Positions 9,621 to 18,346 of a DNA stretch of 64,000 nt are shown here, piece by piece. Source of the stretch: Rhizomicrobium sp. Lineage in GTDB: Bacteria; Pseudomonadota; Alphaproteobacteria; Micropepsales; Micropepsaceae. Below the pieces are notes generated by a model. It saw nothing but the letters and a program-made list of their open reading frames with translations, was not told the origin of the DNA and did no database searches. A program made the translations under genes and the position numbers. Positions within the stretch are counted from its first letter, which is position 1; each line of letters opens with the position of its first letter. The stretch covers positions 248,001-312,000 of the forward strand of contig JBBCGJ010000001.1 in the NCBI GenBank assembly GCA_037200985.1, read 5' to 3'.

Positions 9621-12377
9621 ATGTTGAAGGTATTCATGATTCGGCTGAGGCGAGGCCGGGGCGTGTTGGTGCGTCCGGTGTCGGTCGTAGCCGCGATCGC
9701 GGCAATTTTGGCATTGCAGATTTTTCAGATTGCGGTGGCGCAGGACGCCGGCGCCGGCTTAAGTTCCGACGATCTGCGCGCCCTGCAACATCTTCCCTCG
9801 CGTGGTTCGACCGCGGACGAGCCGCCCAGGCCCGAGGTCCGTACCTACCAACCGGTCATTCCGCTCCAGCCGTCCTCGCCCCCTTCGCGTCTCGAAGAGT
9901 TGTATTCCAACCGCGCCGGCCGTCCCATGGTGCAATTCGGGTACGATTTTCTGGGTGTGCCGTCGCAAGTGTCGATTGCGCAGACCGGCGCGGTTTCGGA
10001 CGACTTCGTTCTCGGGCAGGGAGACCGGCTTGAAATCGCGCTCCGCGGCCAGGAGAACGATAACTTCAAGGTCTATGTCGATCGCGACGGGCGGGTTCTG
10101 CTTCCAAAGCTTCCGCCCATCATGGCCGCCGGGCGGTCGTTCGGCGATTTTCGGCGCGATCTCAAGGAACTCGTCTCGCGTGCCTACATTTCGACGCAAG
10201 TCTTCGTGTCTCTCGGGGAATTGCACCAGTTCTCGGTCGTCGTCACCGGCGATGTGCGCTCACCGGGTCCCAGGATCGTGAATTCGCTTGCGACGCCGCT
10301 CGACGCGATCCTTCTCTCGGGCGGCATCGCAAAGACCGGCAGCCTTCGCAATGTGCAATTGCTGCGAAACGGCACGCGGCGGATTATCGACCTATACTCC
10401 ATCATCGCGCAGGGATCGGCCGGCGGGCTCGGCCGCCTGATGGACGGCGACCGCATCTATGTTCCTCCGCTCGGGCCCACTGTCGGCATAGCGGGCTATG
10501 TCCGCAAGCCCGGCATCTACGAACTTGCGGGCGGAGCCGCGGGCGCGAGCGCGCAGGCGCTCGTCCGGCTGGCGGGCGGGGTCGAGATCAGCGGCTCCTT
10601 CGACCTGTCGAAGACCAGCCTTGACCGCGACGGCAGCACGACGCTTATCCCTGTGCAGCAGGGATCTTTCGTGCGGAGCGGCGAAGTACTGTTCGTCGAA
10701 CTGGGCAGGAATGCCGGGCTCGGCAGGGTGATGCTCAGGGGAGCGGTCACCTTGGAGCAGATCCGTCCGATATCGTCGGCGCGCACCGTGTCGGATCTCG
10801 TCACCAGCACCAACGATCTTATGGCGAATGCATACGGACCGTTCGCTGTTATCGTGCGCCGCGAGCCGGTCACGAACGCGACAAGGCTGTTGCCGTTCTC
10901 TCTCATCGGCGCCATCGCCAGACGAGATTCGATCGCGCTTCAGTCATCGGACATGGTGTACGTCTTCACCAATGAGGATGTCAGGGCGCTCGCGCGAGAG
11001 GCCACGAAGAATTTAAATTCCGGATTCGATCCCTTCGCCAATCTGGACAATCTTCCAGGGCGTGCGCCCAACGCGGCTGGCGGCCGTGCGGTCGCACCGG
11101 CGACGCCAGTCACCCCGCTTCCCCCGACGACAACGGGCGGTCCGCCGTCGGCAGCCCGCGATTCCGACAGATCTTTGACCTTGTCGCCGGAGACGGCGGC
11201 AATCGCTCAGGCGGCGGACATTCAGCGCAAGCAGGGCGGCATAGATACGGTCACGACCGAGGAGCGCAGCGAGACGCCCGCGCAGGTCGCCCTGCGCCTG
11301 GCGAAGGCGCTGGGCGTCACATCCGCTGAACTGGTCTCATTGGCGGGCGACAACCTCGTCTGGGTGCTCGATCAGGTATACGCACCGGGGCCTTATCTCG
11401 CCGCCAAGGGCACGACGCTTTCGGACATGATCCAGAATGGCGGCGGCGTGACGCAGCGCGCGGATTTGTCAGCCGTCGAAGTGACATCCACGGAGGTGGA
11501 CCAGCTCCAGGGGCGCACCCAAACGACCAGGCAGCTGCTTGCGATGAACGATGTGACATTCGCGAACACGCGCGTCCGGCCGATGGACGTCATACGTCTT
11601 CACCCGATCTTCTCCGATCGCGATAGTGGAACCGTCACCGTATCGGGGCAGGTGCGCTTCCCCGGTGTGTTCGACATCACGCGCGAGGAGCGGCTGTCGT
11701 CCCTGCTGCAACGCGCGGGCGGGTTGACCGAAGTTGCCTATCCCTATGGCGCCATTTTTACGCGCAAGCAGGCGGCCATAACGGAGCGTCAGGGAAACGA
11801 CCGCGCCGCACGTGAAATCGAGAGCCAGTTGGCCATCTTGGCCACGTCGCCGAGACAGCAGCAGCAGCAGGATACGTCCACGGATCTCAACTTCCTGATT
11901 GAGCTCTCGGACCGGCTCCGCAACACTCCGACCCTGGGGCGCATCGTGGTGACGGCCGACCCGACGGTGTTGGCAGCCAAGCCCGAACTGGACGTCATCT
12001 TGCAGCCGGGCGACGCGCTCTTTCTGCCGAAGCGGCCGTCAAGCGTGACGGTATCCGGAGAAGTTCTGAACTCCGGTTCGTTCCAATACCAGTCGGGATT
12101 GACGGTCGACGAGTATATCCGGATGGCTGGCGGCACCACGCAGTCGGCGGACGCGGGCAGCACGTTCATCGTGCTGCCGGATGGGAGTGCCACGCCTCGC
12201 GGGGACAGCTGGCTTTCCTTCGGCAATGGCGGGCGCATACCGCCCGGTGCCACGATCGTCGTTCCCCGCGACCTGCGCCCGTTCGATTGGACAGAGGTCC
12301 TGAAGGATATTACCCAGATTACCAGTCAGTTGGCTGTCACGGCGGCGTCGCTCTCGATTCTGGGCAACAACAATTAG
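9621..12377 (+). CDS. Wza-type polysaccharide export protein with multiple SLBB domains
   Basis: The product is a 918-aa periplasmic/outer-membrane exporter, more than twice the length of E. coli Wza (about 380 aa). It has a signal segment (residues 17-41), a poly-export domain starting with VLGQGDRLEIALRG (about 130-205), and at least four SLBB-type modules beginning near 205, 287, 670 and 806 (motifs like VTGDVRSPG, IAGYVRKPG, VSGQVRFPG, VSGEVLNSG). A Pro/Thr-rich linker lies near residues 490-520. No lipobox is evident. It should form the export channel for the polymer. The extra SLBB domains may replace a separate GfcC-type SLBB protein, which is absent here. Confidence 0.85.
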   Translation: MLKVFMIRLRRGRGVLVRPVSVVAAIAAILALQIFQIAVAQDAGAGLSSDDLRALQHLPSRGSTADEPPRPEVRTYQPVIPLQPSSPPSRLEELYSNRAGRPMVQFGYDFLGVPSQVSIAQTGAVSDDFVLGQGDRLEIALRGQENDNFKVYVDRDGRVLLPKLPPIMAAGRSFGDFRRDLKELVSRAYISTQVFVSLGELHQFSVVVTGDVRSPGPRIVNSLATPLDAILLSGGIAKTGSLRNVQLLRNGTRRIIDLYSIIAQGSAGGLGRLMDGDRIYVPPLGPTVGIAGYVRKPGIYELAGGAAGASAQALVRLAGGVEISGSFDLSKTSLDRDGSTTLIPVQQGSFVRSGEVLFVELGRNAGLGRVMLRGAVTLEQIRPISSARTVSDLVTSTNDLMANAYGPFAVIVRREPVTNATRLLPFSLIGAIARRDSIALQSSDMVYVFTNEDVRALAREATKNLNSGFDPFANLDNLPGRAPNAAGGRAVAPATPVTPLPPTTTGGPPSAARDSDRSLTLSPETAAIAQAADIQRKQGGIDTVTTEERSETPAQVALRLAKALGVTSAELVSLAGDNLVWVLDQVYAPGPYLAAKGTTLSDMIQNGGGVTQRADLSAVEVTSTEVDQLQGRTQTTRQLLAMNDVTFANTRVRPMDVIRLHPIFSDRDSGTVTVSGQVRFPGVFDITREERLSSLLQRAGGLTEVAYPYGAIFTRKQAAITERQGNDRAAREIESQLAILATSPRQQQQQDTSTDLNFLIELSDRLRNTPTLGRIVVTADPTVLAAKPELDVILQPGDALFLPKRPSSVTVSGEVLNSGSFQYQSGLTVDEYIRMAGGTTQSADAGSTFIVLPDGSATPRGDSWLSFGNGGRIPPGATIVVPRDLRPFDWTEVLKDITQITSQLAVTAASLSILGNNN

Positions 12378-12525
12378 ATTTGGCCGGCGTCGGCAAGCGG
12401 CCGGCAATTCGAACAGTGTCTGGAAAGATTGCTTGCCTGATTGCTCTCGTGGCGCTTCGCTGAGCCGGGCAGGCAGTGTCTTTTCCGGTTATCAGGGCGA
12501 CGGACCCGTTTGCCGATGGGCTTGA

Positions 12526-13404
12526 TCAGCCAGGAAGCTTGAGCGCCAGGCGCAATGCCGGCGCTATGTCCGGTCGGCTCAAGCCGACTTCGATATTGGC
12601 CTGCAGAAAACCGACCTTGTCGCCGCAGTCGTAGCGGGTGCAGCTTGTCTTCGCGGCATGGACCGGGACGCGGCCGATGAGGCGCACCATCGAATCCGTC
12701 AGCTGAATTTCGCCCCCGGAGCCTTTCTTGCGGCGCTCCAGCTCGGTGAATATCTCCGGCGGCAGGATGTATCGGCCGATGATGCATAGCTGCGACGGCG
12801 CCTCGGACGGCTTCGGCTTTTCGACCATTCCCTTGACCTCGACCGCACTGCCCTTAACCGCGCCGGGCGCGATGACGCCGTAGCGCTGGGTCTCCTCGAG
12901 CGGTTTCTCCTCCGCCGCCACGACGATGCCACCACCCACCTCGGAATAGACTTTCAGCATCTGGCTGAGGCCCCCCGGGGAGCCGACCAACAGATCGTCC
13001 ACGAGCAGGACGGCGAACGGCTCGTCGCCGACGAGGTGGCGCGCGCACCACACCGCATGCCCCAGTCCGAGCGGCTTTTGCTGCCGCGTGAACGATACGG
13101 CGCCGCTGCTGGGCAGGCTCTCCAGCAGTCCCTGGAGCTCCTTGGTCTTGCCGCTGCCGCTCAACAGGGATTCGAGCTCGTATGCGTGATCGAAATGGTC
13201 CTCGATAATGTGCTTTCCGCGTCCGGTAACGAAGATGAACTGTTCGATTCCGGCCTCGCGCGCTTCCTCGACGGCGTATTGCACGACCGGCTTGTCCACC
13301 ACCGGCAGCATCTCCTTGGGCACGGCCTTGGTGGCGGGCAGAAATCGGGTCCCTAGACCGGCCACGGGAAATACTGCTTTGCGAACAGGCTTGAAGCTTG
13401 CCAT
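12526..13404 (-). CDS. galU: UTP-glucose-1-phosphate uridylyltransferase
   Basis: The product is a 292-aa nucleotidyltransferase that makes UDP-glucose from UTP and glucose 1-phosphate. The family signature GLGTRFLPATKAVPKEMLP is at residues 13-31. It is followed by the KPVVQYAVEEA segment, a GLGHAVWCA motif and an EKPKP motif, all typical of GalU. The chosen ATG gives the normal length for the family; an upstream extension would add about 70 residues without family character. It supplies UDP-glucose for GalE and Ugd encoded in the same window. It is convergent with the Wza-like gene. Confidence 0.95.
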   Translation of the reverse strand: MASFKPVRKAVFPVAGLGTRFLPATKAVPKEMLPVVDKPVVQYAVEEAREAGIEQFIFVTGRGKHIIEDHFDHAYELESLLSGSGKTKELQGLLESLPSSGAVSFTRQQKPLGLGHAVWCARHLVGDEPFAVLLVDDLLVGSPGGLSQMLKVYSEVGGGIVVAAEEKPLEETQRYGVIAPGAVKGSAVEVKGMVEKPKPSEAPSQLCIIGRYILPPEIFTELERRKKGSGGEIQLTDSMVRLIGRVPVHAAKTSCTRYDCGDKVGFLQANIEVGLSRPDIAPALRLALKLPG

Positions 13405-13806
13405 CTGGCACCGGACTCCGAGAGCTGATGTGGTAACCTTCTTCGCACAGAGTATTGGGAGCGTCCATATTTGCGGTTCTGGAATGCTGCCCACTGCGGC
13501 GGTTCGCCCGCCGGGGAGGAGTGCCAATGGGCGCGGCGCTGACGACTTTCGCGTCGGCGCCAAAGCGGGTGTTTGACCGGGGGTGAGAACCGAACGCGCG
13601 ACGTGTAACCGCACGCTGTTTCAGCGGTGCCGCGCTTGAACCTGCCGTCTCGTTGCGACATCGTTGTTGATATTGCCGGTCTCGCTTGCCGTCCGTCGCG
13701 AAACCATCACGTGCACCCAAAGAATATGCCGTTCAGACTTTTTGTGCACTGCAGGATCGGTTAGGATCGCGGCATCTTGCGAATTTGGGGTTCGGAGAAG
13801 GGCGTG
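13405..13806. other. Intergenic region between divergent galU and wzi-like genes
   Basis: This gene-free stretch of 402 bp between two divergent genes must hold both promoters. The only structure I can support is an imperfect inverted repeat at 13711-13749, listed separately. No RNA gene is recognised. Confidence 0.5.
13711..13749. promoter_or_regulatory. Inverted repeat upstream of the wzi-like gene, possible operator
   Basis: GTGCACCCAAAG at 13711-13722 is repeated in inverted orientation as CTTTTTGTGCAC at 13738-13749, with 10 of 12 positions complementary and a 15-nt spacer. It ends 57 bp before the ATG of the wzi-like gene. Operator function is an inference from position and symmetry. 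Confidence 0.3.
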
Positions 13807-15270
13807 ATGCGCGGAAATCATTGGCTCGTGCCCGTTTGCCTGCTTGTCTCCATTTTTACGGCCGTAGCGTCCCAGGCATCGCCCTGGGCCGAAGTCGGCG
13901 ATTCCCAACTTCGTTCGGATATCGAGATATTGTCGGCGGCGCATGTCATCGACGGTATCACGACGCAGTGGCCGCTTCCCTGGGCCAGCATCCTGACGCG
14001 GCTGCGCGATTCCGATACGCTTGCGGATATGCCGGATTTTGTTCGCGATGCCGCGGATCGCGTGTCCCATGTGGCGCAAGCGCAGATGCGCTTCGGCGAA
14101 GTACGGTTTCAGGCTGACCTGGATGGAACGAACGATCCCAGCGTGGTGCGCGGGTTCGATGGGCTCGGACGCGAAACGGCCGTCGGGCAGTTGTCCGGCG
14201 AATACATGGATTCGACCACGGCGATCAGACTGTCGGCCGGCGCGGAGCTGCACGCGCACACCGGCCGCACCGCCTTTGTCCCGGACAACAGCTATATCGC
14301 CCAGAAGATCGGGGGCGCCGTCGTCTATGGGGGCTATCTGACCCATTGGTGGGGGCCGGGCTGGACGTCGGCGCTGTCGCTCTCCAACAACGCGCGCCCC
14401 ATACCGCAGATCGGCATCGCGCGCGACGAGACCAGCGCCTTTGAATCGCCCTGGCTGTCGTGGATCGGACCGTGGCAGATGGAGTTTTTCGTGGGCTGGC
14501 TCGACGACAGCCGTATCGCGACCAACACGCTCTACAATGCGCTGCGCGTCACCTTCAATCCGCTGCCGGGTCTGGAAATCGGGCTTTCCCGCACCCAGGA
14601 GCTCTGCGGTGAGGGTCATCCCTGCGTCCCCTTGAAGTACTATTTCGAATTCTCAAACGACAACACCCATCTCAACCACACCAATGACGAGGGCGTTATC
14701 GACATCAAGTATAGCGGACTGCTGGATCGGTCGCCCTACGAAGTCTACATGCAGTTGATGAACGAGGATTCGAATCCGATCACGCACTCGACCACGAGCC
14801 ACCTGTTCGGCGCCAGTTACTGGCTTCCCGTTGCGGGCACCACGGTTCGGCTGACCGCCGAATATGCGGACAGCGTTCCGACCTTGAACATCTTCAGTTT
14901 CGGCGACGTCGAACATGGCTTCGCTTACAACAACGGGGGCTATCCGGACGGCATGCGGTACCGCGGGCGGACGCTCGGCTTCAGCCTCGACAGCGACTCG
15001 ACCCTGCTGACCTTGCAGAGCGCCTGGCGCGATTCCGACGGGTGGGACTACACGGTCTCGTTCCATCATGCAGCGGTGTCGAACCCCAACAACACCCTGG
15101 GCAATGTCGTGACGTCCGCACCGGTTCACATCAATTTGGGCGAGGTCCGCGTTGCCGTGCCGTTCCGCAATGTCGATTTCGTCCTGGCCGGTCGGCTCCA
15201 AGACGACCAGCCGAGGCCGGATCGCGGGTTCGAGGCTTCCATCGAACTCGCCGTCAGCTACGCGCTATAG
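13807..15270 (+). CDS. Wzi-type capsule assembly protein
   Basis: The product is a 487-aa predicted outer-membrane beta-barrel of the capsule assembly Wzi family. It has a signal peptide (cleavage near ASQA|SPW). The N-terminal helical segment typical of the family follows (SQLRSDIEILSAAHVIDG), with the WPLPW motif at about residues 56-60. Alternating strands then run to the end, and it terminates in a short hydrophobic beta strand (LAVSYAL). The ATG at 13807 has GGAGAAGG 5 nt upstream; GTG 13804 is an alternative. In E. coli Wzi is a lectin that anchors capsule to the cell surface. It stands alone here, followed by a weak terminator. Confidence 0.85.
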   Translation: MRGNHWLVPVCLLVSIFTAVASQASPWAEVGDSQLRSDIEILSAAHVIDGITTQWPLPWASILTRLRDSDTLADMPDFVRDAADRVSHVAQAQMRFGEVRFQADLDGTNDPSVVRGFDGLGRETAVGQLSGEYMDSTTAIRLSAGAELHAHTGRTAFVPDNSYIAQKIGGAVVYGGYLTHWWGPGWTSALSLSNNARPIPQIGIARDETSAFESPWLSWIGPWQMEFFVGWLDDSRIATNTLYNALRVTFNPLPGLEIGLSRTQELCGEGHPCVPLKYYFEFSNDNTHLNHTNDEGVIDIKYSGLLDRSPYEVYMQLMNEDSNPITHSTTSHLFGASYWLPVAGTTVRLTAEYADSVPTLNIFSFGDVEHGFAYNNGGYPDGMRYRGRTLGFSLDSDSTLLTLQSAWRDSDGWDYTVSFHHAAVSNPNNTLGNVVTSAPVHINLGEVRVAVPFRNVDFVLAGRLQDDQPRPDRGFEASIELAVSYAL

Positions 15271-15289
15271 GGACGAAATGTCCGTTTTT
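15271..15289 (+). terminator. Weak Rho-independent terminator after the wzi-like gene
   Basis: GGAC (15271-15274) pairs with GTCC (15280-15283) around a GAAAT loop and is followed by G and five T residues (15285-15289). The stem is short, so efficiency is uncertain. Confidence 0.4.
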
Positions 15290-15371
15290 GGTTAAATCGA
15301 GCCACAATACGGCGTTCGTCGCCGCCGATTTCGCGATATGATATGAAAGGGCGCGCTTTCGGAACGGGCAA

Positions 15372-16817
15372 ATGAACTCTGTCGTATCCCTATTTCCAGT
15401 CATTCTCTCTGGCGGCAGCGGCACCCGGCTTTGGCCGCTGTCCCGTGCGGCGCTGCCCAAGCAGCTCCTGGCGCTCAACGGCGCGCGCACGATGATCCAG
15501 GACACGGTCCTGAGGGCCCAGGTTCCGAACGCCCAGCCGCCGATCCTGCTGTGCAGCGAGGGTCACCGCTTCCTGGTGGCCGAGCAGATGCAGGTCATCG
15601 GCGTGGCGCCGAAGGCGATCGTGCTGGAGCCTTTCGGACGCAATACGGCGCCGGCTGCGGTGATCGCGGCGCTTCTGGTCTCGGCGGAGGATCCGTCCGG
15701 TGTGGTGCTTCTTCTCGCGTCCGACCATGTGGTTACCGACGAGGAAGCGTTTCGCGCCGCCGTGGCGCGCGCCGCCGAAGCCGCCCGCCAGGGCAGCATC
15801 GTCACCTTCGGCGTGACGCCTGAAGGTCCCGAAACCGGATACGGCTACATCCAGAGGGGCGAACACATCGCCGCCGGCGTCGACGCGGTCAAGCGCTTCG
15901 CCGAGAAGCCGGATCGCGAAAAGGCGCTGAGCTATCTCGCCTCCGGAGACTATCTGTGGAACAGCGGCATGTTCATATTCCGAGCCGACGTGCTGATCGC
16001 GGAGATGCGGCGTCTGGAGCCGGGGCTCGTCGAATCCTGCGAGGCCGCACTTGGCTCCGCCGGCCGCGATCTCGATTTCGTGCGGCTGGGAGCCGACGCG
16101 TTCGAGAAGGTCAAGGACATCTCGCTGGACTATGCGGTCATGGAAAAGACCGACAAGGCCGCGGTGGTGCCGTGCTCGTTCGGCTGGAGCGATGTCGGCG
16201 CGTGGTCGTCGCTTTGGGCGCTGCGCAGCCGCGACGAGAACGGCAACGTCCTGCAGGGCGATGTCCTGGTCCATGATGCTCGCGATTCCTTCGTGCGTAG
16301 CGAAAAGGGCCTGACCGCGCTCGTCGGCGTGAAGGACCTGGTCGTGGTCGTCACCGAGGACGCGGTCCTTGTCGCGGACAAGCGCCGGGCGCAGGACGTG
16401 AAGGCGATCGTCGATCAGATGAAGCTGGCCGATCGCGCCGAACTCCACGAGCACAAGGTCGTCTACAGGCCCTGGGGGAGTTATCAGGGCATCGACGCCG
16501 GCGATGGCTATCAGGTCAAGCAGATAATCGTGAAGCCGGGCGGCAGGCTTTCCTTGCAGAGCCATGCCAAGCGCGCCGAACATTGGATCGTGGTCCAGGG
16601 CACCGCAAAGGTGACCTGCGACGACAAGGTATTCCTTCTGCAGGAAAATCAATCGACCTTCATTCCGCTCGGCGCCAGGCATCGGCTCGAAAACCCGGGC
16701 AGGCAACCGCTCCGTCTCATCGAGGTTCAGTCGGGCTCTTATCTCGGCGAGGACGATATCGTTCGCTACGACGACGCCTATGGCCGCGCAGCCGACAGGC
16801 CGGCGGCGAATTCGTGA
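15372..16817 (+). CDS. manC: Mannose-1-phosphate guanylyltransferase/mannose-6-phosphate isomerase
   Basis: The product is a 481-aa bifunctional type II PMI/GMP enzyme. The N-terminal nucleotidyltransferase domain carries SGGSGTRLWPLSR (residues 12-24) and a KPD-type segment (FAEKPDREKA). The C-terminal cupin isomerase domain (about residues 355-470) has YRPWGSYQ and the metal-binding QSHAKRAEHWIVV motif. It makes GDP-mannose from mannose 6-phosphate with a phosphomannomutase encoded elsewhere. Its TGA overlaps the GTG of galE by 4 bp (GTGA), so the two are translationally coupled. GDP-mannose may also feed deoxysugars such as fucose or rhamnose. Confidence 0.93.
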   Translation: MNSVVSLFPVILSGGSGTRLWPLSRAALPKQLLALNGARTMIQDTVLRAQVPNAQPPILLCSEGHRFLVAEQMQVIGVAPKAIVLEPFGRNTAPAAVIAALLVSAEDPSGVVLLLASDHVVTDEEAFRAAVARAAEAARQGSIVTFGVTPEGPETGYGYIQRGEHIAAGVDAVKRFAEKPDREKALSYLASGDYLWNSGMFIFRADVLIAEMRRLEPGLVESCEAALGSAGRDLDFVRLGADAFEKVKDISLDYAVMEKTDKAAVVPCSFGWSDVGAWSSLWALRSRDENGNVLQGDVLVHDARDSFVRSEKGLTALVGVKDLVVVVTEDAVLVADKRRAQDVKAIVDQMKLADRAELHEHKVVYRPWGSYQGIDAGDGYQVKQIIVKPGGRLSLQSHAKRAEHWIVVQGTAKVTCDDKVFLLQENQSTFIPLGARHRLENPGRQPLRLIEVQSGSYLGEDDIVRYDDAYGRAADRPAANS

Positions 16818-17791
16818 GCGTTCTCGTCACCGGCGGCGCCGGCTATATCGGAAGCCATACGGTCTTCGCACTCCTGGATCGCGGCAACGATGTCGTGGTT
16901 CTCGACAATCTTTCGACCGGCCTGCGCAGCCATGTCGGCGATGGCGCGACCTTCGTGCAGGGCGAAGCCGGCGACCAGGCGCTGGTGCGTGACCTGATCG
17001 CAACCCACAGGGTCGATTCCGTCATCCATTTTGCGGGCTCGATCGTCGTGCCGGAGTCTGTTTCCGAGCCGCTCTGGTATTACAAGAACAATGTTGTCGC
17101 CTCGCGCGACCTGCTCGAAGCCTGCGTCGCCGGCGGCGTGACGTCGTTCATCTTTTCCTCGACCGCAACGGTCTACGCGGACGATGCGGCCCAGCCGCTC
17201 GCGGAAGACGAGCGCAAGGCGCCGATCAGCCCCTATGCGCGCTCCAAGCTGATGATGGAGTGGATGCTCCAGGATGTCTCGCGGGCCACCGGCCTGCGCC
17301 ACATCGTGCTGCGCTATTTCAACGTCTGCGGCGCCGATCCGGCGGGCCGGACCGGTCAGGTGTCGCGCGTGCCGACCCATCTCATCAAGCGCGCCTGCAT
17401 GGTGGCGCTCGGCCGTATTCCTCATCTCGACATCTTCGGCACCGACTATCCCACGTCCGACGGCACCGGGGTGCGCGACTACATCCATGTCACCGATCTC
17501 GCCAGCGCCCATATCCTGGCGCTGGATTCCCTTAGGAGCGGGGCGGCGTCGACGTCGTACAATTGCGGCTATGGCCGCGGCCGCAGCGTGCGCGAAGTCG
17601 TTGCCGCGGTGGAACGGGTCACCGGTGCAAAGCTTCCGGTACGCGAGGGCCCCCGCCGGGCCGGCGATCCGCCCACCCTGATCGCCGATCCCACCCGCAT
17701 TCGGACCACCCTCGGCTGGACGCCGCAACACGACGATATCGAGGAAATCGTGCGGTCGGCACTCGCTTGGGAGCGGCGGCTAAACAATTGA
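16814..17791 (+). CDS. galE: UDP-glucose 4-epimerase
   Basis: The product is a 325-aa extended SDR enzyme that interconverts UDP-glucose and UDP-galactose. The GTG start overlaps the manC stop. The NAD-binding motif GGAGYIGSH is at residues 6-14. The Ser/Thr-Tyr-Lys set is present (SSTATVY, then SPYARSK), as are a YFNVCGADP segment and the RAGDPP motif near the C-terminus that GalE proteins share. It takes the UDP-glucose made by GalU and supplies galactose for the polymer. Confidence 0.93.
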   Translation: MSVLVTGGAGYIGSHTVFALLDRGNDVVVLDNLSTGLRSHVGDGATFVQGEAGDQALVRDLIATHRVDSVIHFAGSIVVPESVSEPLWYYKNNVVASRDLLEACVAGGVTSFIFSSTATVYADDAAQPLAEDERKAPISPYARSKLMMEWMLQDVSRATGLRHIVLRYFNVCGADPAGRTGQVSRVPTHLIKRACMVALGRIPHLDIFGTDYPTSDGTGVRDYIHVTDLASAHILALDSLRSGAASTSYNCGYGRGRSVREVVAAVERVTGAKLPVREGPRRAGDPPTLIADPTRIRTTLGWTPQHDDIEEIVRSALAWERRLNN

Positions 17792-17854
17792 CCCGTCATG
17801 TGGGACTGGGAAAATCGTTCCAAATCGTGGCGACGGCCAATGGAAATTCCGCAT

Positions 17855-17874
17855 CTGTTGCACTGCCGCAACAG
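17855..17874 (+). other. Short hairpin in the galE-yjbE-like spacer
   Basis: CTGTTGC (17855-17861) pairs perfectly with GCAACAG (17868-17874) around a 6-nt loop. There is no following T-run, so a Rho-independent terminator is not supported; an RNA hairpin in the leader of the small gene is possible. Confidence 0.3.
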
Positions 17875-17960
17875 CCAAACTGGCGTTTAATGCGTTGATT
17901 TGATTGACTCACATCCGGGGTCACGGTATCCATTTATCACCTTTTGGTGGAGGACGGTTC

Positions 17961-18215
17961 ATGTCGCAGAAGCTGGGCACTTTGGCACTGGCAGCAGCAC
18001 TTCTTGTTTCCAGCTCGGTCGGTGCATTTGCCGCAGGCGCGGACCATCCTGCTCTCGCGCCGGGCAAGGCGGCGGGCGTCAAGGAAGCCGCTCTTCGCGC
18101 GCCTATTTGGGTCTGGGTTGCCGGCGTCGGTTTCGTGGCGCTTGGCGTTGGCCTTGTGGCGAGCGGCAATGGAAATGGCTCGTCGAGCAGCACGACGACG
18201 GCGACTCACCTCTGA
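17961..18215 (+). CDS. YjbE/GfcA-like small exported protein
   Basis: The product is an 84-aa protein with a strong ribosome site (GGTGGAGGA, ending 6 nt before the ATG). A signal peptide (cleavage after AFA near residue 24) is followed by a short charged spacer, a hydrophobic Val/Gly/Ala-rich segment (residues 48-67) and a Gly/Asn/Ser/Thr-rich tail. This is the layout of the enterobacterial YjbE/GfcA proteins, which end in a hydrophobic stretch plus a Gly/Thr-rich tail and belong to yjbEFGH/gfcABCDE. The similarity is of layout and composition, not a computed alignment. With the yjbF- and yjbH-like genes in this window it would complete that export set, minus GfcC. A strong terminator follows. 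Confidence 0.65.
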   Translation: MSQKLGTLALAAALLVSSSVGAFAAGADHPALAPGKAAGVKEAALRAPIWVWVAGVGFVALGVGLVASGNGNGSSSSTTTATHL

Positions 18216-18236
18216 GCCAATCGAATTCGTTTTGCG

Positions 18237-18281
18237 AGGGCGCGCGTCCGACATTATTGGCCGCGCGCCCTTTGCATTTTG
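18237..18281 (+). terminator. Rho-independent terminator after the yjbE-like gene
   Basis: AGGGCGCGCG (18237-18246) pairs perfectly over 10 bp with CGCGCGCCCT (18262-18271) around a 15-nt loop, and is followed by a T-rich stretch (TTGCATTTTG). It closes the small gene 22 bp after its stop codon. Confidence 0.7.
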
Positions 18282-18346
18282 AAACTCTCGGCCCGAAGAT
18301 TTGATCTTGGGGCAATCCGGCGGAACCGCTGCCGGCATTCGTCGAA

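Noticed and set aside
13621..14619. Minus-strand open frame opposite the wzi-like gene
   Set aside because: The plus strand has a signal peptide, family opening and terminal barrel strand; the minus frame has none.
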